A stretch of DNA of 64,000 bases, from positions 124,001-188,000 of the forward strand of contig NZ_JAIVFT010000003.1 of the NCBI RefSeq assembly GCF_020829665.1. Direction: 5' to 3'. Each line of letters starts with the position of its first letter. Positions within the stretch are counted from its first letter, which is position 1. Below, in pieces: positions 1 through 7,930 of this stretch. Position numbers and translations under genes: made by a program. Source of the DNA: Nostoc sp. CHAB 5824 (lineage in GTDB: Bacteria > Cyanobacteriota > Cyanobacteriia > Cyanobacteriales > Nostocaceae). The notes beneath the pieces are model-generated. The model was not told the origin of the DNA. It saw nothing but the letters and a program-made list of their open reading frames with translations, and made no database searches.

Positions 1-451
1 TACTTCCCCCTGCCCCTCTGCCTCCAACCAGGCGGATACGACGCTGCGATCGCCCCAGCAACCCTGGTGGCAGAGCAACCCGGATAACTTGAATTAGGGG
101 CGTATAGTAATATGCAGCGACTCGATTGAGTAATTCCCAATAAGCACTTGGGAAAAATCCAACGCTCACTATATCTTCTACTTCCCGGATTTTTTCTGGT
201 GGTAAATCGACATTTGGTTGTGCCAGTAACCGAATAGCGATCGCTCCTAATTGTTGTGCCCCAAATGGCACGCTCAAAATATCCCCTGGTTTTATTTCTA
301 ACTGGGCTGGCAATCGATAAGTAAATAGTCCTGTACTTCCTGGACAGTCTACCAGCACTTCAACCCACCTATTTAGAGTCGCACCTGACTGGTATGATTC
401 ACTAGTTTCAGCCACCAATAAAGGAGATAAATTTACGTCATTAATATACAT
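1..451 (-). CDS. priA: Primosomal protein N' (PriA helicase), 5' part, cut by window edge
   Basis: The minus strand is open from an ATG at 449-451 to the window edge, giving about 150 N-terminal residues. The stretch WVEVLVDCPGSTGLFTYRLP followed by KPGDILSVPFGAQQLGAIA matches my memory of the PriA 3'-DNA-binding domain. PriA restarts stalled replication forks by loading the primosome at branched DNA. The helicase motifs and zinc-binding cysteines would lie beyond the edge. The last visible codons are Gly/Arg-rich (GGRGAGGS) and come from a short G-rich repeat, so a low-complexity insert begins after about residue 142. No operon partner is visible. The identification is by recognised family sequence, without a search. 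Confidence 0.82.
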   Translation of the reverse strand, partial: MYINDVNLSPLLVAETSESYQSGATLNRWVEVLVDCPGSTGLFTYRLPAQLEIKPGDILSVPFGAQQLGAIAIRLLAQPNVDLPPEKIREVEDIVSVGFFPSAYWELLNRVAAYYYTPLIQVIRVALPPGLLGRSQRRIRLVGGRGAGGS

Positions 452-1249
452 ATTTCCTGGCTTTATAGTTAGATATTTACCTCACATAGCTGGTCAAAAA
501 TAACCTAGCTAACTAAAGTCTAGTTTTTTATTTTCTTATAATTAAATGGTATTTCTCAATACTGTTATCCTTCATAATACTTGATAAGTTTCCTCTTATG
601 TAATCTACTAGACAAATTCGTATCAACTATACATGCAATAAATATTTGGTACCCACTATACAAATAAGAGCATGTCCGCCCTTTCTCCAACAGTTACTCT
701 ATCTACTAAATAAGGAGTAGCCTTTTTCCGCCTATCGATAGATATTCAACCCTTTCTGTATATGAGATGCTTTTATACAAATAAGAACATCTGTAAATTA
801 AGCTGCCATTATTATAATTTGTCTCATCTGGGTAACTTGAAATCGGGATTGCATAACCCCAGCACCAAGTTTTAAATTTATCCAGTGACTTCCGACGTCT
901 AAACATTAAAAATATTTAGAAAAATATATGAAAGTTTAAGAAATTTGGATGGTTAGCTGAGATTTATATGTTTGTTAAGGTTGAGAAAGTTTGAGGGAGA
1001 TTTGACATATTTGGTAATTAAGAAAAAAATGAAGAATATAATCTGTTGGGAGCCTGAGAATAAAGTTTTGTTGGGTGCGAAGGCCAGTTACGTTATAGGT
1101 TGTATCTAACTGTAACTTATAGGTGTTGGGTAGATACCGATTTTTATTCCTGAAAAAAATTAGCATAAGCTATATTTCGCTATATAAACGGGTGCATTCG
1201 TCCCTTAGGGAACACTACCAAGCCTCAAACGAGTAGCTGTAACTAGATT
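452..1249. other. Intergenic region between priA and the sigma factor gene
   Basis: This is about 800 bases of AT-rich DNA between divergent genes. Two minus-strand open frames (706-906 and 975-1166) have no recognisable family, no convincing ribosome binding site and unlikely composition, so I do not call them. The promoters of priA and the sigma gene must lie here, but I see no certain -35/-10 pair. Confidence 0.5.
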
Positions 1250-1285
1250 ATGTACCAAGCAAAGCAACAATCCCTAAAGGAAACT

Positions 1286-2422
1286 ATGAATATTGTTGAA
1301 TTGGGAAAAATGGAAATACTGGAGAATACTGCTGATATTGAAGAACCATCACTCGATATTTTAGATGCAGTAGCAGATGAAGAGACTCCAATTGTAGTAG
1401 AAAATCTGGAATCAGACGAACGCGACGGGGATGATATGGCTGCGGCCCGTCCTTCGGGATACAATAAAACCGAGCATGATGATGCTGTCGGCGCGTTTTT
1501 TAAAGAGATGGCGCGTTATCCGCTTCTAAAAGCTGATGAAGAGGTAGAGTTAGCGCGGCGAGTTAGGTTTTTAGAAGAAGTTAGAGAATTACAAGCAGCC
1601 TTACAATTGAAACTGGGGCAGGAACCTAGCAAGGTAGAAGTGGCTTCCGAGCTAGAATTGACTGAAAAGCAATTAGAAAATCGCTTGTATCAAGGTAGAG
1701 TAGCGAAACGCAAAATGATTCGCTCGAACTTGAGATTGGTAGTTTCTATTGCTAAAAGATACCTGAATCGGGGAGTGCCTTTTTTGGATTTAATCCAAGA
1801 AGGAGCGATGGGTTTAAATCGCGCTACAGAAAAGTTTGATCCAGATAAAGGATATAAGTTTTCTACTTACGCCTATTGGTGGATTAGACAAGCGATTACC
1901 AGAGCTATAGCTAATGATGCGCGGACAATCCGGCTACCTATTCATATTGTTGAAAAGCTTAACAAGCTGAAAAAAGCACAACGGGAACTCAAACAAAAAC
2001 TCTGTCGTAATCCTACCGAAGGTGAAATGGCAGAATCTTTGGAAATTAGTGTGCAACAACTACGCCAGCTACAACAACTACGGCGTCAAGCACTTTCTCT
2101 CAACCACCGCGTCGGTAAAGAAGAAGACACGGAATTGATGGATTTGCTAGAAGATGAAGATAACCTCTCTCCAGAAGCAAAAATGAATGAAAACATGATG
2201 CGTCAGGAGATTTGGGAAGTCTTGGGTGACGTGTTAACTCCACGAGAGAAAGATGTGATTTCTCTGCGCTATGGTTTGACAACCAGCGAACCCTGTACCT
2301 TAGAAGAAGTTGGCAACATGTTCAATCTTTCTCGTGAGCGAGTGCGACAAATTCAAAGCAAAGCCATGCGGAAATTGCGCCGTCCCCACATAGCCAAACG
2401 TTTAAAAGGTTGGTTGATTTAA
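1286..2422 (+). CDS. sigC: Group 2 sigma-70 family RNA polymerase sigma factor, SigC-like
   Basis: This is a primary-like but non-essential type sigma factor. Counting from an upstream ATG at 1250 (390 residues), region 2 lies around 155-220 with NLRLVVSIAKRYLNRG and FSTYAYWWIRQAITRAIA, region 3 follows, and region 4 near 345-375 carries the helix-turn-helix TLEEVGNMFNLSRERVRQIQ. The acidic first 75 residues are family-variable. I prefer ATG 1286 because AAAGGA sits about 5 bases upstream, whereas 1250 has no such site. The C-terminal GWLI and the overall sequence resemble cyanobacterial SigC, which is tied to stationary-phase and carbon/nitrogen responses. The group assignment is firm and the letter is from memory. 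The region 2.3 segment reads GLNRATEKF, with Asn where Ile is common. Confidence 0.85.
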   Translation: MNIVELGKMEILENTADIEEPSLDILDAVADEETPIVVENLESDERDGDDMAAARPSGYNKTEHDDAVGAFFKEMARYPLLKADEEVELARRVRFLEEVRELQAALQLKLGQEPSKVEVASELELTEKQLENRLYQGRVAKRKMIRSNLRLVVSIAKRYLNRGVPFLDLIQEGAMGLNRATEKFDPDKGYKFSTYAYWWIRQAITRAIANDARTIRLPIHIVEKLNKLKKAQRELKQKLCRNPTEGEMAESLEISVQQLRQLQQLRRQALSLNHRVGKEEDTELMDLLEDEDNLSPEAKMNENMMRQEIWEVLGDVLTPREKDVISLRYGLTTSEPCTLEEVGNMFNLSRERVRQIQSKAMRKLRRPHIAKRLKGWLI

Positions 2423-2887
2423 TTACATTTACGAAGATAGAGATGCAATACCTAATCTAATTAACTCCATTAACGAACATGGATCAAATAAAGTGCAAAA
2501 CTTTAAATCTCGTAGGAGAGCCAGTGCGTTGCGGAGGTTTCTGACGCTCGTTGGCTCTTAGCGTCTCCCTTTCTCCCTTTGTAAGAAGCTAACGCTGCGC
2601 TATCCGGTGTAGTAGCTAACGTTGTGTTATCTCGTAACGTAACCCACCAAATTTTAGGTGCGTTAGGACAAATGCCCATAACACACCCTACAAAACTTGC
2701 TGTTTATTAAATCTACATTCTTAACGAATGAAGGCGAGCTTGTATCTGCATATTTCTTGAGCTTCACCTATTGCAAATTACAAAAACAGGCGTTTTGTAC
2801 TTTTTTCGGCTTTTCTTTAGTCATTAGTCAAAAAAACTTGCACAGTTGCCTATAGACTATAGACTATTGACTATGAACTATAGACTA
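2423..2887. other. Intergenic region with short dispersed repeats
   Basis: It contains fragments of dispersed cyanobacterial repeats: one around 2516-2590 rich in cgttgcgg/cgtctcc words, and one around 2630-2690 of the type ggtgcgttaggac. Just before the next gene, from about 2850, there is a run of heptamer-like tgactat/gactata units. I see no gene. Confidence 0.5.
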
Positions 2888-3382
2888 ATGACTTCGCGTA
2901 GCAATTTGATTGTACGTTTTGCTGAACCAACTGATTACAGCGTACTGTTTAAATTAATTCAGGGGCTGGCTGAGTATGAAAAATTATCTCACGCTGTCAC
3001 TGGCAATGCTCTGGAACTTAAAGAGCATTTATTTGGATCGCACAAATATATAGAAGCGATTTTAGCAGAATCTGCGGGTCAAGCTGTTGGTTTTGCCCTA
3101 TTTTTTCATAATTATTCAACATTTTTGACCAAGCCAGGAATTTATCTGGAAGACTTATTTGTTTTACCAGAATATCGTAGGCAAGGTATTGGTAAGGCTC
3201 TCCTAACTAAAGTAGCTCAGATAGCTATAGAACGTGACTGTGGGCGGTTAGAGTGGAGTGTGTTGGATTGGAACGAATCAGCCCAAGAATTCTACCGTAG
3301 TATGGGAGCATCTATATTAGATGATTGGCGAATTTGTCGTGTCACAGAAGATGCGCTGATTCAGCTAGGGGCTGTCAAATAA
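2888..3382 (+). CDS. GNAT N-acetyltransferase, diamine acetyltransferase-like
   Basis: This is a single-domain GNAT enzyme of about 164 residues that would transfer acetyl from acetyl-CoA to an amine. The acetyl-CoA loop is LPEYRRQGIGKALLTKVA, followed by GRLEWSVLDWNESAQEFYRS and MGA. That combination resembles the spermidine/spermine (diamine) acetyltransferase branch, but the substrate is inferred. The frame stays open upstream to a TTG at 2846, but those residues are encoded by a tgactat/gactata repeat. I start at ATG 2888 (MTSRSNLIVRF); ATG 2873 is possible. The repeat therefore probably abuts or has extended the 5' end. It is one of four GNAT genes in the first 20 kb. Confidence 0.8.
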   Translation: MTSRSNLIVRFAEPTDYSVLFKLIQGLAEYEKLSHAVTGNALELKEHLFGSHKYIEAILAESAGQAVGFALFFHNYSTFLTKPGIYLEDLFVLPEYRRQGIGKALLTKVAQIAIERDCGRLEWSVLDWNESAQEFYRSMGASILDDWRICRVTEDALIQLGAVK

Positions 3383-3702
3383 AGAACAAAATATGAAATA
3401 TAAAGGATGAAGCAGGATAATTTTCATCTGGAATATTTCATTCTTAAACGCCCATTCTTTATTAAATAAAAAATATTAAATTTTGTATAATTTACATTTT
3501 TATTATTAGCGTAGATGTAAAGCAGTTTGTCGCTAGACATCGCTCTGTGTTAACAACCCTAAATCTAAAACCCCTTAATATTCAAAATCCAAAAAATTGA
3601 TAGCAAAGTTTGACAGCTTGTCATTTGACTATAGTAGCTGCTCAACTGACAATTATGGAGGATATTGCAGCGAATAAGCCGTTATTGCAGAGAGAACACG
3701 AA
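3383..3702. promoter_or_regulatory. AT-rich leader region of petJ
   Basis: This stretch of about 320 bases is strongly AT-rich and holds no other gene. It should contain the petJ promoter. Open sequence continues in frame upstream of the petJ ATG to 3610, but without a ribosome binding site. No specific operator is recognised. Confidence 0.4.
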
Positions 3703-4038
3703 ATGAAAAAAATTATTACAGTGATGCTGTTAGGCATAGCAATCTTCACATTTGCCTTCAGTAGTCCAGCTTTGGCAGGAGATGCTGTTAGTGGAGCTAA
3801 AGTATTTAGTGCTAATTGTGCCTCTTGTCACGCGGGTGGTAAAAATCTGGTTCAAGCTCCGAAGAACCTGAAAAAGGACGCTTTAGAAAAGTATGGTATG
3901 TACTCAGAGGAAGCGATTATTGCCCAAGTTACAAAAGGTAAAAATGCCATGCCTGCTTTTGGCAGTCGTTTAAAAGCTAACCAGATTGAAGATGTAACTG
4001 CTTATGTGCTTTCACAAGCAGATAAGGACTGGAAGTAG
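3703..4038 (+). CDS. petJ: Cytochrome c6 precursor
   Basis: This is a soluble lumenal electron carrier between cytochrome b6f and photosystem I, replacing plastocyanin, and also a donor to oxidase. The 111-residue precursor has a positively charged start, a hydrophobic signal segment and an ALA|GD cleavage site near residue 25, giving a mature protein of about 86 residues. The haem is attached at C39-A-S-C42-H43, and M83 in NAMPAFG is the expected axial ligand. The [11 protein letters not shown] and [11 protein letters not shown] segments are typical of the family. I chose ATG 3703 because it gives a clean signal peptide; the frame is open further upstream. A strong hairpin terminator follows. 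Confidence 0.95.
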   Translation: MKKIITVMLLGIAIFTFAFSSPALAGDAVSGAKVFSANCASCHAGGKNLVQAPKNLKKDALEKYGMYSEEAIIAQVTKGKNAMPAFGSRLKANQIEDVTAYVLSQADKDWK

Positions 4039-4064
4039 ACTAAAATCTAACTTCAATAATTAAC

Positions 4065-4093
4065 AATTAGCGGGACAAAAAGCCCCGCTAATT
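4065..4093 (+). terminator. Hairpin terminator after petJ
   Basis: A perfect 10-bp stem (AATTAGCGGG pairing with CCCGCTAATT) encloses a 9-base loop, 26 bases after the petJ stop, followed by a short T-rich stretch. It fits a Rho-independent terminator. Confidence 0.7.
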
Positions 4094-4186
4094 TTAGGAT
4101 TGCCGAAATTGTCAAATAGGATGCTGATACCAATTTTGGATTAAGAGTCTTGGCAAAAAGACTGTTCCAAGAACATCAAACAATAC

Positions 4187-4312
4187 TAAGCTGATGCGCG
4201 TCTAAAGTATATAAACACTCTATTGGGTCGTTAACTGTTGACTGTTGACTGTTGACGGGTTTTCAGTCATCAGTCATCAGGTAAATGTACAAATTAAATG
4301 CGTAACAGCTTA
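4187..4312. repeat. MITE-like repeat, TAAGCTG family, copy 1
   Basis: The ends are imperfect inverted repeats (TAAGCTGATGCGCG and TGCGTAACAGCTTA), each beginning with TA, consistent with TA target duplication. The centre holds three TGTTGAC heptamers and CAGTCAT repeats. It has no coding capacity and ends 19 bases before the next ATG. Related copies are at 18122, 22129 and 26005. Confidence 0.7.
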
Positions 4313-4331
4313 CCTATCCTAATTTGGTACT

Positions 4332-5273
4332 ATGAGTAATTTCTGGCGATTATTTCTTAGTCTAGTTATTGCTTTCTCTCTGACTTTTTTAACTCTATCC
4401 GCACATTCATCACCCATATCTATCACGCAAATTACAGCGGCTGATTTATTGGAATTAGGTGTAGATAAGATGCAGCAAGGTAATTACCAGAAAGCAATAG
4501 AGAATTTCAACCAGGCGATGCATACGGCGGTAAACTACGCACTTGAGAAAGATTTTGCTGTAGCTTATAGCGATCGCTGTCTGGCTTATCTCCAATTACA
4601 AGATTACCATCAAGCTGTTACAGATTGTACTCAAGCCATAAATTTTGCACCTGATAATTTTGAGGCTTATCTGAACCGGGGAGTAGCACTCTACAGACAA
4701 GGGGATTATCCCGCTGCCATTGTCGATCATAATCGAGCCGTTGCACTTAAACCATCCGATTTTCGAGCTTACTACAACCGAGGGCTAGCCCGTGCTGGGG
4801 ATGGGAAAGACTCGGAGGCAATTCTTGACTTTAATTTAGCTTTAACTCAAATTCCCCGAATCAGCAACTTACTACTTGCAGATATCTATAATGACCGAGG
4901 TTTAGCGCATTTTGCCTTGCAAGATACTCAAGCAGCTATGCTCAACTTTAATCTAGCAATTCGTCTAAATGCTAACGATTATAGAGCATACTTTAACCGG
5001 GCTTGTGCTTGCGGAAGAAATGGAGATAACTTTGGTGCAGTGCGTGATTTTTCCCAAGTTATCAGACTTAATCCAAGTAATGCCCAGGCTTACGTTAATC
5101 GGGGAGTAGCTCACTATCGTTTAGGATATCATTTAGAAGCGATGTCTGATTTACAAAAAGCATCTGAGTACTATGGACAGCAGGGAAAAAAAGTTGCTTA
5201 CGAAAAAACTCTAGATTTACTGAAGAATCTGCGACAACAAATTTCGTCTGTAACGGAAATCGCTCTTTTCTAA
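4332..5273 (+). CDS. Secreted tetratricopeptide (TPR) repeat protein
   Basis: The 313-residue protein opens with a signal peptide or membrane anchor (hydrophobic residues about 6-24). The rest is about seven 34-residue TPR units, recognised by recurrent AYLNRGVALYRQGDYPAAI-type blocks. TPR superhelices are protein-binding scaffolds; here the location is probably periplasmic or thylakoid-lumenal. Partner and pathway are unknown. The ATG follows directly after a MITE copy, so the element probably supplies part of the 5' leader or promoter region. It converges with the Uma2 gene, whose 3' end lies 11 bases beyond its stop. Confidence 0.8.
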   Translation: MSNFWRLFLSLVIAFSLTFLTLSAHSSPISITQITAADLLELGVDKMQQGNYQKAIENFNQAMHTAVNYALEKDFAVAYSDRCLAYLQLQDYHQAVTDCTQAINFAPDNFEAYLNRGVALYRQGDYPAAIVDHNRAVALKPSDFRAYYNRGLARAGDGKDSEAILDFNLALTQIPRISNLLLADIYNDRGLAHFALQDTQAAMLNFNLAIRLNANDYRAYFNRACACGRNGDNFGAVRDFSQVIRLNPSNAQAYVNRGVAHYRLGYHLEAMSDLQKASEYYGQQGKKVAYEKTLDLLKNLRQQISSVTEIALF

Positions 5274-5284
5274 CACTGTCAGGG

Positions 5285-5935
5285 CTATACAGGGTATCCA
5301 CCAGCTTGAAAAATTTGTTCGGCGGTTAAATTTAATTCAGGGAAAGTTGGTGAGATAATGCGTTCCCCGGAGGGGTTGCCGCAGGCATCGCTACCTCGAA
5401 ACTGGCTGACTTGGTACTCTCCCTCAATTAAGGTGTAGAGCGAGACAGTTGGTTGTTTGGGGTTGCCAATAAATCGCCTACCGCCTAAAGCAGCATAGTC
5501 TACAATCCAGTATTCTGGGATGCCTACAGCCTCATAGTCAGCAGCTTTTTTTAAATAATCATCACGCCAATTGCTACTCACTACCTCAACTACTAAAGGT
5601 ATTGATTCTGCTTGGCTTACAGTAGATTCTTTTTTCCACAGAGGTTCATTTACTAAATTAGGGCGATTTAATATCAGCACATCTGGTGAGTAAGCCGATT
5701 CACTTTCAAGCGGTTTTACTAGTACTGTTTTGGGTATAAAGTAGGGGAGATTTAAACGAATACACTCTCTAGTAATTTCAAAGGCTAAAAATCCAACTAC
5801 CTCTTCATGATCGCCTGTGGGTTGTGGCATCTCGACTATTGCTCCATCATGCAATTCATAACGTTTTCCAGTGTTGTCAGGGTATTTAGCAACGAATTCA
5901 TCGAATGTAACTACTTTGCCTAAGTTTTGAATCAT
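5285..5935 (-). CDS. Uma2 family PD-(D/E)XK endonuclease (DUF820)
   Basis: This 216-residue protein belongs to the Uma2 family, which is greatly expanded in cyanobacteria. Visible landmarks are FDEFVAKYPDNTGKRYELHD near the N-terminus, then SPDVLI, the core VVEVVSSNWRDDYLKKAADY and PEYWIVD. The D...E-V arrangement supplies the nuclease-fold metal site. The biological role of the family is unsettled; mobile-element and restriction-like functions have been proposed. Residues near 182-194 (GSDACGNPSGERI) come from a dispersed cyanobacterial repeat inserted in frame. The ATG at 5933-5935 has no strong ribosome site. Confidence 0.85.
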   Translation of the reverse strand: MIQNLGKVVTFDEFVAKYPDNTGKRYELHDGAIVEMPQPTGDHEEVVGFLAFEITRECIRLNLPYFIPKTVLVKPLESESAYSPDVLILNRPNLVNEPLWKKESTVSQAESIPLVVEVVSSNWRDDYLKKAADYEAVGIPEYWIVDYAALGGRRFIGNPKQPTVSLYTLIEGEYQVSQFRGSDACGNPSGERIISPTFPELNLTAEQIFQAGGYPV

Positions 5936-6255
5936 AAATTATTGTCTTCTATTGTGTTTGTGAAGCTTCCAGTTGCCTCAATGCTAACGTAATTCGTAAT
6001 TGCTATAAGGTAAGAGACTTTAAGGCTTATTCCCCTCCGCCTTTTGGAGCCTAGCTTGCTTATGAAGCCGAATATCACTAGCCCTTGGAGATCGCACGTC
6101 TGGGAATTTGAGCGCTTGAGACAGAAGAAAAAATATCTCAAGGCAGATTGAGATCATATTACCAGTAGAACCGAGATCACACTTCAATTAATACATCTCG
6201 GCTAAAGTCAATATTTATACTTCAATATAACAAATGTTTATATAGGAATATGACA
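5936..6255. other. Intergenic region
   Basis: This region separates the divergent Uma2 and coiled-coil genes. A minus-strand open frame at 5932-6141 has no recognisable features and is not called. The sequence is AT-rich near 6190-6250, probably the promoter of the downstream pair. Confidence 0.4.
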
Positions 6256-7158
6256 ATGAAAAGAGGAGATCGAAGAGATTCTAATTATGACAACGCTGTT
6301 AATAATCCTCGTTCAGGGCAGAAAGAACCAGTTTCTTATCATGAGCTTAAACTTTCATTGATGACTATTCGCGCCAATCTTGAGGAGGCGCGAAAACTTG
6401 CGAAAGAAAATGAGGAGGCTGCATCTCAACGCGATGAATGGCAACAACGTGCCAAAGAATATCAAGAAGCTGCATCCCAACTGTTTCATGTTCAGCAAGA
6501 AATTCAAACTTATGAAATCGAAGCTAATGAACTAAAAGAGCTTGTTACTCAAAATTATCTCTTCTATCTTGATGAGCAAGAAAATCATCAAAAGACGCTC
6601 TACCTTTACAATGAAGAAAAAGCGAAAATATCCCAGCTAGTTCATGTTCACCAGCGAGAGATTCAAACTTGCCAACTCGAAGCTAATGAATTAAAAGAGC
6701 GAGTTACTCAAAATTACCAGTTCTATGTTGATGAACAACAAAGTCATCAACAAACCCTCTGCCTCTACAACGAAGAAAAAGCGAGAGCGACTGAATTGCT
6801 TACCAAATATGAGTCAGTAAACTCTGAACGAGAAATGTATTTGGGTTTATACAATGAGGCTAAAGCAGAACTCAAGCATGAGCGACGTTCCAAAGCTAGT
6901 ATTAAGGGATGGGAAACTCGCCGTAAAGCTGAAAATGAACGACTAAAACGGGAAATTGCCCAAATGGTTGTGCTACTGCGTGAATCCTTAGAAAGTAAGG
7001 ATGAAGCAGTAAACAGTCTTTACGTTGTAGCAGAGCGTATGGATCGGATTCAATCTCTAGTTGATTCGGTAGAAGAAGAAACGACTAACAATCCTATGGG
7101 TTTGGTACAAAAGTTTAAACGCATTTGGCTGGCTATTAAAGATATACTTTCTGAATAA
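6256..7158 (+). CDS. Coiled-coil protein of unknown function with internal duplication
   Basis: The protein of about 300 residues is almost entirely Glu/Lys/Gln-rich helix, predicted as coiled coil from roughly residue 35 to 280. A segment of about 47 residues is repeated: EIQTYEIEANELKELVTQNY (about 85-104) recurs as EIQTCQLEANELKERVTQNY (about 136-155), each followed by LYNEEKA. There is no signal peptide and no catalytic motif. AGGA lies 3 bases before ATG 6250 but 9 bases before ATG 6256, so I prefer 6256. The next gene starts 11 bases after its stop, indicating an operon. A filament or scaffold role is only inference. Confidence 0.65.
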   Translation: MKRGDRRDSNYDNAVNNPRSGQKEPVSYHELKLSLMTIRANLEEARKLAKENEEAASQRDEWQQRAKEYQEAASQLFHVQQEIQTYEIEANELKELVTQNYLFYLDEQENHQKTLYLYNEEKAKISQLVHVHQREIQTCQLEANELKERVTQNYQFYVDEQQSHQQTLCLYNEEKARATELLTKYESVNSEREMYLGLYNEAKAELKHERRSKASIKGWETRRKAENERLKREIAQMVVLLRESLESKDEAVNSLYVVAERMDRIQSLVDSVEEETTNNPMGLVQKFKRIWLAIKDILSE

Positions 7159-7169
7159 ATAAGCATACC

Positions 7170-7724
7170 ATGAGTAAAAAATCACTCCCAACGACGCAAA
7201 AACAAGGTAAAGCGAGGTTGGGAGATCAAATTCGCAGTATTGCTGATCGCCTTAAACAAGAGACTGATGTACAAATAAAAGCAACTTCTAAGATTTTAGG
7301 GGCTGCTGCTCAAATTGCCGAAAATCATGATCGACTTATTAGTGAAGTAGTTGATATGGTTGAGTCAGACCTTAATCTAGAAAACCAGGTATCTCAAAAG
7401 CATATTTATACTGTTGATGTTCTTAAACAACAGTTTAAAACATTACGGGATGCAAAGGCTCACTTTAACCTGAAAGTTAGTAGTTGGGAATCACTTGTTA
7501 ATAAATTAAATGCTGGTTCCCAAACAACTATAAAACAGAATAAACCTCAATCAAATCAGGTTTTGACAGACAATTATAGGAAAAATATTGAAGATAATTT
7601 CAATAATATTGAAAAGTTGATAGTTTTTTTAGAACCTGATGTTGCAGAAATGTTTCCCAATTCGGAAGCAGTAAATGAAGCTCTGCGTTTTCTAATGAAA
7701 GTTGCGAGTAAAAATTGTTTTTAA
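7170..7724 (+). CDS. Helical protein of unknown function, co-transcribed with the coiled-coil gene
   Basis: This is a 184-residue, mostly helical, soluble protein with no recognised domain. The N-terminal 30 residues are basic (MSKKSLPTTQKQGKARLG), followed by helices such as RLKQETDVQIKATSKIL. There is no signal peptide or membrane segment. The 11-base gap to the upstream gene implies one transcript, so the two products may act as partners. A strong palindrome about 90 bases downstream could end the transcript. I do not recognise a family. Confidence 0.6.
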   Translation: MSKKSLPTTQKQGKARLGDQIRSIADRLKQETDVQIKATSKILGAAAQIAENHDRLISEVVDMVESDLNLENQVSQKHIYTVDVLKQQFKTLRDAKAHFNLKVSSWESLVNKLNAGSQTTIKQNKPQSNQVLTDNYRKNIEDNFNNIEKLIVFLEPDVAEMFPNSEAVNEALRFLMKVASKNCF

Positions 7725-7810
7725 AACTGTAAACTTATATCCATAAAAATTATACATACTTCACGCAATTAAAAACTGCTATAGCCCTACTTAATTATTT
7801 GTGAACAACA

Positions 7811-7845
7811 AGATTCCCCGATTTCTCTGAGAGATCGGGGAATCT
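7811..7845. terminator. Palindromic hairpin downstream of the coiled-coil pair
   Basis: A perfect 12-bp inverted repeat (AGATTCCCCGAT / ATCGGGGAATCT) has an 11-base loop. There is no U-tract, so it may be a dispersed cyanobacterial palindrome rather than a classical terminator. It sits between the operon end and the TonB receptor gene. Confidence 0.5.
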
Positions 7846-7930
7846 GAGTCGTGGAAATATGACAGCGTGTCTTTTGACATGATTTTACTATTACAGCAAC
7901 AATACTCGGTGGTGACTGTTTTTAGTTGGT

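Noticed and set aside
706..1464. Minus-strand open frames between priA and the sigma factor
   Set aside because: No recognisable domains, no ribosome sites, and one lies antisense to the start of the sigma gene.
7850..7930. Fur box upstream of the TonB receptor
   Set aside because: No convincing 19-bp inverted GATAAT-type motif could be found by eye.
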